Assembly: GCA_000231825.2 (NCBI GenBank)
Contig: JH720323.1
Span: 833,825-897,824, forward strand
Direction of reading: 5' to 3'
Source: Tetrahymena elliotti 4EA
Lineage: Eukaryota > Ciliophora > Oligohymenophorea > Hymenostomatida > Tetrahymenidae
DNA length: 64,000 nucleotides
The position numbers were made by a program, and so were the translations under genes. Shown in pieces: positions 1 through 11,799 of the stretch. The stretch's first letter is position 1; every line of letters starts with the position of its first letter. Under the pieces are notes generated by a model. That model was not told the origin of the DNA, made no database searches, and saw nothing but the letters and a program-made list of their open reading frames with translations.

Positions 1-2123
1 GGTGCTACCACTATTTGTTCAGATAAAACTGGTACTCTTACTCAAAATATTATGTCTGTTTAAAGATTATATATTGACAATTACAACTATAAGCCTCCTC
101 ATATTACTGCTGAATATGTCCCTCCTCAACTTGCATAACTCTTCTCTGAATGTGTATGTTTGAATTCTTCAGCCAATCCAACTAGAAATTCTTTAGGAAA
201 GTTTGAATAAATTGGAAATAAAACTGAATGTGCTTTGCTTGAATTAGCTGATACTTTAGGATACAACTACGTAAAGGTACGTTAATAAAATTAAATTATC
301 CGTACTATTCCTTTCAGTTCTTCCAGAAAGAAAATGACTGTTCTTATTAGACTTCCTAATAATAAAATACGTATTTATGTTAAGGGAGCTAGTGAAACTA
401 TTTTAGAAAAGTGCGTTAATCAAATTATAAAGTCAGAGCCATACTTTAAAAACATTGAAGATGTTGGCAAAATTAAACAATAAATTATTTTGAAGTATTC
501 AAATGAGGCATTCCGTACACTTGCTTTGGCTTACAAAGATATTGACTTCAATCCTAATTTTGAATAAATGACTGAAAATTTACTCGAATCTGATTTGACA
601 TTAATTGCTATTACTGGTATTAAAGATCCTTTAAGAAATGAAATCCCTGAAGCTGTTAAGAAATGTAAATCAGCTGGTATTACTGTTAGAATGGTTACTG
701 GTGATAATGTAACAACTCATAATTCTTAAAATTAAATTTTTTGATGATTTTCTTATTAATTTAAATAATTATTAATTAGGTTAACACTGCAGTAGCTATA
801 GCTAAAGAAGCTGGTATTATTTCTGAATCTACTAAAACTAATACCTTCTAAAACTAATCTGGTAACACAGGTGGATTCGAAGTTATGGAAGGTAAGAAGT
901 TCAGAGAAATTGTTGGAGGTATCGTTTATGAAAACCCTAATGCAAAATCTGTAGCCGAAAAAGGGGCATCAAGAGTTGCAAATCTTGAAATGTTCAAAGC
1001 TGTAGCTAGAGAATTAAAAGTATTAGCAAGAAGTACTCCTGATGATAAATATACTTTAGTCACTGGTTTGATTTAAATTGGACATGTTGTTGCTGTTACT
1101 GGTGATGGTACAAATGATGCCCCAGCTCTTAAAAAAGCTGATGTCGGTTTTGCAATGGGTATTGCTGGTACTGAAGTCTCTAAGGATGCTGCTGATATTA
1201 TTCTCATGGATGATAACTTTGCAAGTATTGTCACTGCATGTAAATGGGGTAGAAATATCTATGACTCTATTAGAAAGTTCATCTAATTCTAATTAACTGC
1301 TAATATTGTTGCTCTTTTCATGTCTTTCATTGGTGCTGTTATTCTCAAAAAAAGTCCTCTTAACTCTATTGAAATGCTTTGGTAAAATATTTTATTTAAA
1401 AAATTAAAATATAATAAATTTGAATTATAAAATAGGGTAAATATTATCATTGATACTTTCGCTTCATTGGCTCTTGCTACTGAACCCCCTAATGATAAAT
1501 TGCTTGAAAGAAAGCCATATGCTAGAGATGATAGTATTATCACTCCTAATATGTGGCGTAACATTTTTGGATAATCTCTTTATTAAATTATTATCCTTAA
1601 TTTGCTCCTCTTCAAAGGTCCTGAATGGTTTAATGTACCTAACTCTTTCCATATGGAAAAGTATGACCCCGTTTAAGCCTAGCATTTTACAATTTTCTTC
1701 CAAGCATTTGTTTTTATGTAAGTATTCAACGAATTCAATGCAAGAAAATTAGAAAAAAGCGAAATAAACATATTTGCAGGATTATTTAACAACCCTCTTT
1801 TCTGGGTAGTTATTATCATTACATTCATAGTACAATTTCTCTTGGTTGATCTTGGAGGTAGATATGTTGGTGTCACTGCTTTAACTCTTGAATAAAATTT
1901 AATTTGTCTCGGTATCGGAGCTGGTTCTTTAGTTGTTGGTGTTGTTATTAAAATATTCCCCAACTTCTTATTCAATAAAATTAAACTTTTTAGAGAAGAA
2001 GAAATGGACCAAGCTAAATTAGATCGTTCATTCACTTCTATGATGCGTAGAAAGAGTTCAGTTCGTATGGGTACTCACTTAAGTGGTAAAGGAAGCTCAA
2101 GAGAATTTGCTCACTAAAATTGA
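1..2123 (+). CDS. Plasma-membrane-type Ca2+-transporting P-type ATPase, 3' part
   Basis: The first codon is already inside the protein, just before the phosphorylation motif DKTGTLTQN, whose Asp takes phosphate from ATP. Downstream are the nucleotide-domain motif KGASE, the hinge motif TGDNVNTA and [20 protein letters not shown], which is typical of type II Ca2+ pumps. The membrane helices M5-M10 follow, with [13 protein letters not shown] as in PMCA pumps. Two introns restore the conserved motifs exactly: 709-779 between GDN and VNTA, and 1382-1435 inside the Trp codon of [12 protein letters not shown]. About 665 residues are in the window; the actuator domain and M1-M4 lie outside. The C-terminal tail after the last helix is short (about 55 residues) and rich in Ser, Arg and Lys. 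Many TAA/TAG codons occur in conserved positions, so they encode Gln. TGA at 2121-2123 is the stop. By homology it exports Ca2+ at the plasma or alveolar membrane; the exact location cannot be told. Confidence 0.93.
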
Positions 2124-2937
2124 AGCAAAAATTAGTTTAAGTAAATTTTTTCATTTAAATTTTTCATAATAATTAATAAAAAATTTTAAATTAAATAAAT
2201 AGTAATTAAACATCAAAAGAGTGCTGCTAAAAAATCTTTTAAAAATTTTGAAATCTAATCTTGAAAATAAAATTATTTTCATTTGTTTTTTCTTATCAAG
2301 TAATCTAGATAACCTAAAAACTGTTTTTAATTAAAGTTGTTTCTTGTTTTCTATATTATTTGTATTTTTTATTTCAAAGCCTTTTCTTTTAAACTTTATG
2401 GATCTTTCATAAATTTACAATTTTTTAAATGGTTCATACAAATTAATTTCATTTTCAATTAAAATTACATTTTCTTTAAATAAATAAATAGATTTTTTCT
2501 AATCTCTTTAATTTTATAAAAAGTCAATAATTTTAAATTAAATTTTAAATAAAAACATTTTAAAACTTTATCAAAATAATTTTTTGAATACAATAAGGAA
2601 TAGCATATCTCTTTATATTTTAGGAGATTAGATATAAATTATTATGTGCTTAAATAATTATTAATGATTTCTGGGATTTTGAAATTAAAGAAGTACTATG
2701 TACTAAATATTTTTGTTATCATATGAGAAGAAGAAAAATTATAAAACTATTTAGGATTAATTCTTATTAAATTAGTTTTATTTGATACACTTGAAAGGTA
2801 TTTAATTAATAGAATATAGATTTGTTATAAATTTGATAAATTTTTTATAATTTAATAAATTAATTAATTTATTTTCTTAAAAATTTGAGAGAGTAAAAAT
2901 TTTTTAGATATTGATTTTTTGATAATTTAATTTTTTT
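2124..2937. other. Convergent intergenic region, nothing recognised
   Basis: This AT-rich spacer lies between two converging genes and must hold both 3' UTRs. Homopolymer A and T runs dominate. I see no ORF of note, no RNA gene and no repeat. Confidence 0.7.
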
Positions 2938-5900
2938 TCATTTTAATTGAAATGTCTTTTAATTACAAAGTTTAATATCTCCATAGGATGAATCCATTTC
3001 TGAAAAAGTCCTTTTAACTAAATCAGCTGAACCTGATATTTATTTTTAAACTTTAGGATTTTTGTAGATTCTTTTGCCTACAACAATTATGTTTCTTTAT
3101 GTTTTATTGAGAGGTATTCCTAAATGTTAAATTTCTATGCCTATTTAATCATTTTTTTTTGAGCCCGAATCTCTAATTACTTAGACTATTAAATTTATTC
3201 CTTTTGAAGTCTTACAGCAACTGAAAATTTTTTCAAAAGGCACATTTTATAATATAAATATTAGCAAATAGATCATATTGTACAAAAAAATTAGAACACC
3301 TGTAACTAGTCCTATGTTAATGTAAATGTTAAAGTAATACTTGGGAATAGTTTCAAGAGTTTTTAAGTAATTGAATATGTAATGGTTTGTAGCTATCAAA
3401 AACCATGTAGCAATAATAATACTATCTCCTATGATTTTAAATACTTTTAGTTTTTGGTTTTTGAATGATTTTAAATATATTTGAGAAATAAAAAAGCAAA
3501 TTTTTATTACAGGTACAGCAATTACTACTATATTAGGATAGTTTATTAATTAAATAACTACAAAGCAAATGATAGTTTTTTTCAAGTATCCTATAAAATG
3601 ATAACTACGTGAAAAAAAATCATACTAAATAAATATTTCTAAAGCTGTTTCTCCTTTTATTTGACTTTCATGTATTTTATTTTTAAAGTTTCTTTTCCTT
3701 AAAGCAATAAAAAGATTTGCTCCATAATAAACTAAAAAGAGGGTAAAAATTATAGAAAGATAAAGACCATATCTTGTAAAAATAGAATTTTGATACTCTT
3801 ACAAGGTATTTTAAACTTACAGATATATTCCAAAAACAATCAATAAATAACTTTGATCTAATAAACCAAATATTTGTGAAATCATCTTACTCTTGAATTT
3901 CATAACTATTTAAATGACACTATCAATATACTTAGCTTCTGAGAAAGTTATTAATGAGTGCTATTAATCTAAGGATTATAGTAAGCAAAACCTCTTTTTA
4001 TTGAGATAGTGAAAGATAATAAATATTATGCACATCAAAATGAAGATAATTAAGTATTAAAGGATAGCATCTTATGCTATGTATATAAAATTTTTGATAA
4101 AACCATAGTTAATCAAGATCTAATTAGATGGTAAAACTATTTCGTTTTGATTAAGAGTAAACATAGAATACCAAAATTTGTAAGTTTCCTATGGTACATT
4201 TTATTGAGTTAATTATTATTCCTCAGGGACATTTTTAAATATAAAAGAACCAAATATCCTTAAAAGACTATATAAAATAGGAGGATATTATGTATTTACT
4301 AGAAGCATCAAACTGATAGGCTAAATAGTATTTAAAATCTAAAACACTATGAAAAACCTTTTCACGAAAGTGAAAATAGCATTAAGGAAATTATTGTCAT
4401 TATTTGAAATAAATTGAGTTATTTAATTCATTTTATCGACAGCATGCTTTTGATCTTCACTTGTATCTAATATCAATGGGCCTACTTTAAAATAATAACT
4501 TTTTTATTTATACTTTGGCTTTAGCATCTTAGTTCCATTTTAATTTTTAATTAATGTGTTATCTTTAATTATTACATAAAGATATTCAGATGTCAAACTT
4601 TCTAAAACTTAAACTTTCATTACTAATTGATTATTTTATACAGAAACTATTTGTTGGCTGAATTTTTAGCTGTTTACTTGAGTTAAGTAAAGATTTATTC
4701 CTTTATTTAAAAGTTATTAATCTGAACTCTTAATATCTTCAGAAAATGTCAAAGTAACCTAAAGATCACTATTTAAAGTAACATCATTAATATCAAAGCC
4801 CTCCTTACATTAGCCATTAGAATCAACAAAATAGTTTAAGTCTTAACATTAACATTACTTTTAAGAATTTAGCTACAAAGAACTATTGCATGATAAACAT
4901 TAATTATTTAATCCTCCTTAACATGTTTAGCAAGAAACATCACAATTATGACAGGACATACTATTACTATCAAAATACTAATTGGATTAGCATTCAACAC
5001 AATTAACTGAATTTTTATATTTATTCAAATCTTTGCACTCACATCCATTACCAGTTTATTCTGGGTTTTTACATTTCAAGCATAAGCTAGGAAAAGCAAG
5101 ATCACACATTTCACAATCATAGCTGCAGCCATCTTCGTTTGGCATACATTATCCTTAAGCGTCCTCTTTATAACCCAGCTAACATAAACAGAAAGGGTAA
5201 TTATCTCTATTTAGACCACACTCTAAACAATTATTTGATACACTTTGGCACTTTTTACATTGGCTGCTACATTCTATTTTGAATTTATAAATTTTTTTAA
5301 AAAATCAAAAAATTGTTTACTTTAACAACTTTCAGTAGAGTAATCATAGAAAAATCCATCATAACACTGGCATGTAGGTATTATATTCATATAATCGTCC
5401 TTACACTGAAGACAGTTCTTAGATGAATACTCACATGTTTTACATTTTTGATCACATGCTTTTTTTTTAAGTTTTTTTATAGATTTATGAAAATAAATAA
5501 GGAGTATTACGTAAGCATATTTAAGATTATTGATCTTCATAAAAACCATCTTGACATGAACAATTTTTTGAGGCATCTCTTAGGGGATCCCAGCAAGCAG
5601 TACATTTATCTTCACTCTTTTAGCAAGTTTTACAAATGGAGTCACATTCTTTTTTTAGAATTTAAATAAATTTTCTTAAACTAATTTATTATTTTCGTTT
5701 TACTAATCGGAATACAATCCTATTAATTAGATTCATAATACTAAGGGTAGCATCTGCAAAAATTACTTGGATCTCTTGTGCTAGATATACATACTTAGCA
5801 CTTACTAATATCAGTTTATTAAAGTTAAATGCAATACTTAATTGGGATTTAAATTTAGATACACTAATTAAATTATTTATAATAGAAATAAAAAATAGAA

Positions 5901-8900
5901 GGATTTTGAGAATTTTAGCATAAATCCTTCTCATCATATGGGATGCATTAGTAATTTTTTTAAAGATAATTTGGCATGCACAAAAGACAGTTTTTCTTTT
6001 CATTTTATGGACTGACTTACACAAAGCAGTTATCATCAAAATAACCATAATCTGTTGCAATTGAGATATATCTATTCGAGTATACTTCGATTGTTGAAAG
6101 GTTAAAAACAGATTAGCTTTTAATAAGTTAATTATTAAATTCAAATTTATAAATTTAAAAAATAAGTTACCTGTGAGGTGGTCCAGAGAATAAGTGACTA
6201 GAAATACTAGAAACTGAAAAATTTTATTAAGTTTCAAGAAAATTAAGAGATTAGCATGTGTAGTTTATACATATTTTCACTTTTAATACACTAGATTAAT
6301 TATATTATTTAATTTTCTCTATTGTGAATACAATATGATACCACTAATTAAGAAGTAATTTTACAGTATCAGCATTTTAGCAGCTGCTAGAAAAACAAAA
6401 TCTGAAATAGTATTCACCAAATTTTAGTACAGAGCTTTATTATAATTATAAATTCAATAAAGGGTTTGAAGACTACATAGCAGAGTAAACTATCCAACCT
6501 TCAGTATCTATGACAGTAGTCAAGTCATCATTATTTACAAGAAAATAAAAGTTGACAATAAAAATTTAATCATCAGAGATTTATTGTTAAGAAAAGGATA
6601 TCTTTTAGCTTTAATAGACCTAAAATATTCCCAATATTTAAATTTAAGATGTTTAAATGATATTCTAATTATTAATCAAATTATTTATTGATTTATCACT
6701 CATTTAGTATTGATTATCTGATGTGTATTTATAAATATCTGAAACAAAATATTACTTGTAATTATCTTAGTAAAGAGTGGTTAATTTTTATTTATCAACT
6801 AAGCTAATAGTAGACAGATTGATATATATGAAATATCTTTCTAGGAATGTACCACAATACTGACCTGTTACTTACAATCCTCCAAATTTCAGCTAAATTT
6901 GTTCAAATGTTAACTGATTAGATAAGCCTGTAGGTCCTTAATTATAGGCTAATTTTTAGCCAGAGCGATAAAAGATATACACTTATATCTACTACAACTC
7001 TAAATCCAAACAAATATAAAATAGCTAGTTTCCTAATCCTGAAAAAAGTGAAAACTTTTTTATTATAATGAATTAAAATTGATAAAAATATTGTTAATAG
7101 GATTACTTTATACTAAGAATTGAAAGATACTTTTAATTCAATTAAGCTTTAGTTTGATCTGTAAAATATTTCTATCTTTAAGTTTATAGCTAAATTAACT
7201 TGGTCTTACAATTAAAAGAAAGGAAATTAAGTGTTATTAATACTTCCATTGACTAAATTTAATGTAAATTGAAAAGTAATAGCTTTAGGATTATTTAACA
7301 TGGCTTTACTAAGGATAGTCAAATTATCATTTTAAGAGCAAAGTCCAGTATGACTAATAAAATTTTCAGCCTTTATAAATTAATTATTTTTAGCTAAACT
7401 TACACAATTAACTCCATCATTAAATTTTGTACATGTTCCATCTTATTAATGAAAGAAAAATTTAATTAAAAGTAAAATGAATAAATAAAATTACCATTAT
7501 TATAACCTTAGTTATATTATAAGCATTAAGTAGCAGAATTTCCACACTTAAAACAGTTGCTTTAGCATCTTTAGCATTCGTCAGGAGAAAGCAAATTATT
7601 TATAAACAGTTTTTATGATGAACATTAACATGTATTATCTGTAGTCTAAATTAATCTATTTAAGCTATTTTAAATACAGACAAGATCTTTACTAACTTGT
7701 CTTAATTCTAAATTATATTATGCTATATCTGGTGAGTAAACATTAACATCCAAGCATTAGTTTTTTCCATCAAAATAAGATCCATTTTCACAAAGAAGGC
7801 AATAACCTTCTCCATCTCCTAACTAAGTCCCTACTAATTATTAGCATTTTGATCCTTAGGTATCTTAAAACCTGATTAAAGAGCCCTTGAATATAATAAT
7901 ATCTCTTATATTCCATGTAATCTTTGGTGCTGATGCTGATCTTTGAAAAAATAAGATATCTTAGCTATCTCCTCCTAGGCAATTAGATGACCATTAGGTG
8001 TTAAAATACAAATTGTCCTGAACTCTAAAAATGATTCTTTATTTGAATAAAAATAAATGTAAGTTTAAAACCTTAAAAATAAAAAGAAGATCTCGGAATA
8101 TCAAATTTTATCTTACAAATTACTTGCTCTTTTCTATTTTATTAATTTACTTCAAATAAATGCATAGTTTTTACACAAATTCAAGTAATCTAATGAATTA
8201 AATTTTGAAAAATAAAAGCAAAATTTAATCATTTATTTTATGGTAAAATCTAAGTATAAAACTTTTGTGATAAAAAATTGGGTTCAGCAAAAATATTTAT
8301 TTTTTGTATTTATTCCCATAATATAATAAGAAAGAAAGATAAAAAAAATTAATTTTATACTAGTATTAATTGCTCTCAAAGTAACAATAATATGAGATCG
8401 TTACACGGTTCCATTAATTTAGGTTTAAAGATAACCCTGTAGAAATCTAATTATTTAAGATTTTCAAATTCAAGTCTTAAGTAGGCTGACTAGAATCTCC
8501 TGTTAGATATAATTATAAAATAGTGCTTTATAAGTTTTAGAAGCACAAAATATTTGGTCCATTTACTTAAGAGTTCCAAGAAGGGCTAGTTTAAGTTATT
8601 TTTATGTAAAAAGATAGAATAAATTCTTATTGACTAAAAAGATTGATAGTTTGTGGTATTTTGATGTAGCTATCATTCATAAAATCCAAAGTGTTAGTAT
8701 TTGATTGAGAATTAAAATTTGTTGAGGCAATATTAACAATATTCGCATTATTTTCATTATTAGACGAATCAATAATTGCTTCAAACTAATTTGGTGAGTT
8801 CATTAAATAATGCGCTATAATTTGAGGCTCTTTTCTCATATATTATTAAATATCTTGTAAAGTATATTATCCAGTATAAAAGTATATATTTCTGACATTT

Positions 8901-9734
8901 GCACAGCTTGAAGGAATCAAATAATTAGTATCAAATGGATAGTAGTCTAAAAATAATCCAAAATTTGCACTGTTTTACAAAGAAAAAGAAGCAGCCATAA
9001 TTGTTTATTATATAAAAACAGTATTTTCATTTTGTAAATTTACATTTAGAGTACCATCGTCATTCCTTTTTTATTAAAAAAATATATTGATATGTATTTG
9101 GTAAATACGTATTAAGATTAAAATAATATAAATAATGAAATCTGTTTAATGATGCAATTAAATATAGATTCAAGATCATTTAATTTATGTAGTGATTTGA
9201 AAAATGTTGTAATAAAAATATCTTCTTTCATATAAATTTAAAATGTTTTTCAAGTATTTAATTTTACTTAGTTATTGATAGAAATAAGAAGTTCCATTAA
9301 TTCTACAAATCTAAAGTAACAATTGGGCTTTAAAAAGAGATACTCTATTGGATGGTTATTTCAAAGTTATTATTTGAATTGAACTTTAATACGAGAAGCT
9401 CATTACTTATATTGCTACTTAACTAGTCTGCTGAAAAAGTCAAAACAGCTCGATTCGGAGAAGTATCAATATATAATTACCACCATCCATAAATAGCATA
9501 GCTTTTGTGAGAGCTTTGTATCCCTAATTAAGCACTGGAAAAAGTATATAGGCTATTTGATTATTCTTTAAATTGGCAATTTAGCTAAGTGCTATCTTTT
9601 ATTAAATTAGTCCATTTAGCTTCAATTGAGAGTATATTAGAGATGACACAACATAGTATCATCTAATAAAAGCTAATTTTCTTTAAAGCTAGCCATTATG
9701 AAGAATTGTAAAATTCTTAAAAATATTATTTCAT
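2938..9734 (-). CDS. Large cysteine-rich, multi-pass membrane protein with lectin-like N-terminal region
   Basis: The proposed start at 9734 gives a hydrophobic N-terminus ending near SNILSIEAKW, a plausible signal peptide. The next exons have the pattern of a ConA/LamG-like jelly roll (AIYGWWQLYIDTS, then about 250 residues with few Cys). From about 7.7 kb down to 4.8 kb the protein is packed with Cys-x2-Cys pairs such as CQRCQSNCFKCG and CKTCEYSSKNCLQC, like growth-factor-receptor or furin-like Cys-rich repeats. The last part (about 4.4-3.0 kb) is rich in long hydrophobic segments and ends in a polar tail closing at TGA 2938-2940. Introns of 50-60 bases interrupt it, for example near 5.48 and 5.66 kb, where GT-AG removal restores the Cys pattern. 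This architecture is common in large ciliate surface-protein families. Its function is unknown; a sensory, adhesion or channel role is inference. Exon borders are approximate, and two fused neighbouring genes cannot be fully excluded. Confidence 0.7.
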
Positions 9735-10866
9735 TATATTTTCTTTAATTTTTATTTAAAGCCAATAATCTTTCTCCTTTTGTTTTATTCAAAAGGTCTT
9801 CTTTTTTTATTACTAATTACGAAAATTTGTAATTAAATTTACTTTATCAAATTTTTATTTGTATGATAAAATAATAAACAATAAACTAATTAATTAACAA
9901 GGGAGTAATTAAAACATAAAAGTATGTAAATTATTAAAAATCAAGCAGTGCCTTATGATGTGTATTATACTTCTTAAAGTAATTACAAAAAATTACTTTG
10001 TAAACCAAAATCAAAAAATTAATAAATTTAATTTCTTTTATTTATTTATCAAATTAACCATTTTACTTATTCAAAGTTAATTCAACATTAATTTTTCTAT
10101 TTAAATACAAGAATTATAGACAATATCTAGAGCAAAAAAATTTAGAAATTTAAGCTAATAAATTTTAGAACTAATATGTTTTTGAATTCTGAAAAATTTT
10201 TAAAAAATAATAATTTTTAAATTGAACTTTAAAAACAAATAATTTGTTCACTTTTTTAATCAACAATAAATTATTTATATTTTTTTAAATCATTTTCTAA
10301 AATTTCATTTTATCGTGATAATAATAAGATGAATTTGAGTTATTTTTTAACATTAATGAAAATTTGATAATTTGATTCGATTTTTAATTTAAAATCTAAG
10401 ATAATGTAAACAAAAAAGGGTTTATTTTTTTATTTTATTTTGTTATTGTTTTTAATTTTTTTCTGTTTTGCGTTTGAAAAAATATTTTTATTTTTATCTA
10501 TTTTAAAACTTAATTTAAAATCAAATAAGCTTGTTTTCACTTCTTGACCTAATATGGTTACTAAAAAATTATTATGAACTCTTTTAGTGCGCCATTCTTT
10601 AATCATTCAAATTTTATTAGTTTTATAACTACTCATTATATTTATTTTGGACTATTTTGAATTTCAACAACTAAGAATTTCCAATTTAACTATTTTTAAC
10701 TACCAAATTACTTGATTTTGTATCACTTTTTATACTCGTTTTAGTGTTAATTAGACTAGTTTATGATTCAACTTATTATTATTAAATAGCACTTGTGTTT
10801 TAGCTGAGATTGAATTAACTAGTTATTGAATTATTTTAACCAATTATATCTTTTTCTAAATTTGAC
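9735..10866. other. AT-rich intergenic region
   Basis: This is the upstream region of the cysteine-rich membrane protein gene. It consists of long A/T runs without a convincing ORF in any frame, and probably holds that gene's promoter and 5' UTR. Confidence 0.6.
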
Positions 10867-11720
10867 ATGCTTTTGGTCTTATTATTCCCTTAATATGGGA
10901 AATGGTTTCCTATCTTATTCAAAGATATAGATGAAGCTTATGAACCAGAATACATTTCTTTTTTTAAGTATTAACCAGAGATGGATAAATTATTATTTAG
11001 TAAAACAGAATTTGAAGCAGTGGATGCACCAGAATTATAAAATTTAATTGGCGTTTATTCTCTTTATAGTGTTAATTTCTCTTATTTGTTTGGAGTTTAA
11101 ACAATTAAAGTTCTTTGATTCGAGTGACTTGAGTGATTACTCCTATTTGTATGAAGCTATAGTTTAAAAGCATCAGGCTACTGCAAAAGAGTAAAATTAT
11201 TGCTTTTTGTTTTATCAAATCCAAATGCATCTAGACTTAAATGGTCTTAATTAGTACTTTTTATACTAATAAATAAAATTAAAAAAGCTTTTTATTAAAT
11301 AAATTTTACTTTAAAATAGTGCTTTTAAGTTAATTCCAAGAACTTAAGTTTTTGATGCAATTCTAAAATTGTGATAGGTCTTATTGCCTTACCTTATTTA
11401 AGGATAGAAAAATGCTTAAAAAAAGAAATATTTTAAATAAAAATATTTACAGCAATTTAATCATGAAGAAGCGAAACAACTTTTTTGATAAAAATAAAAA
11501 AATTGTGTAAACCAAAAGCAGGATTGAACTTGTTATTCAACAATATAACTTCTAATTATTAATTAAAGAAATCAAAGATATTTAACTTAACCCAAATATT
11601 AATCATTCCTTGAGAGCCTAAATACATAATTCCATATTTTATAATTTCTAAAACTTCTTATTATATTTAGCAATTAAACCTATTTTCAAAGCATTGTTAC
11701 AAAATTGCACTCCAAGTTGA
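10867..11720 (+). pseudogene. Broken coding-like stretch, probable pseudogene
   Basis: Under the ciliate code three coding-like segments follow each other in shifting frames. At 10867-11118 an acidic segment starts MLLVLLFPQYGKWFPIL and includes FKDIDEAYEPEY. From about 11112 a segment one frame away reads SSDLSDYSYLYEAIVQKHQ and continues to a TGA near 11370. The same frame goes on past that TGA with coding-like sequence (VLLPYLIQGQKNAQKKKYF) to about 11490. From 11463 to 11720 a third frame reads RIELVIQQYNFQLLIKEIKD and ends at TGA. No GT-AG introns that I can find join these cleanly. The amino-acid composition is protein-like and the segments are collinear, which suggests one decayed gene. 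A live gene with introns I failed to find is the alternative. The family is not recognised. Confidence 0.4.
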
Positions 11721-11799
11721 CTCATAAATCTACTAAATATATTTTTTTCTTCTATCAGGGCTCACCAAATTAAGAAACAATCTTAGATATTTAATTATA

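Noticed and set aside
5689..6237. Minus-strand ORF of 182 codons with hydrophobic start
   Set aside because: The Cys-rich frame of the large membrane protein runs through the same DNA with conserved Cys spacing and GT-AG introns, so this is a shadow frame.
11463..11720. Independent small plus-strand gene of 85 codons
   Set aside because: Coding-like texture continues upstream in another frame, so a piece of a broken larger gene is more likely.
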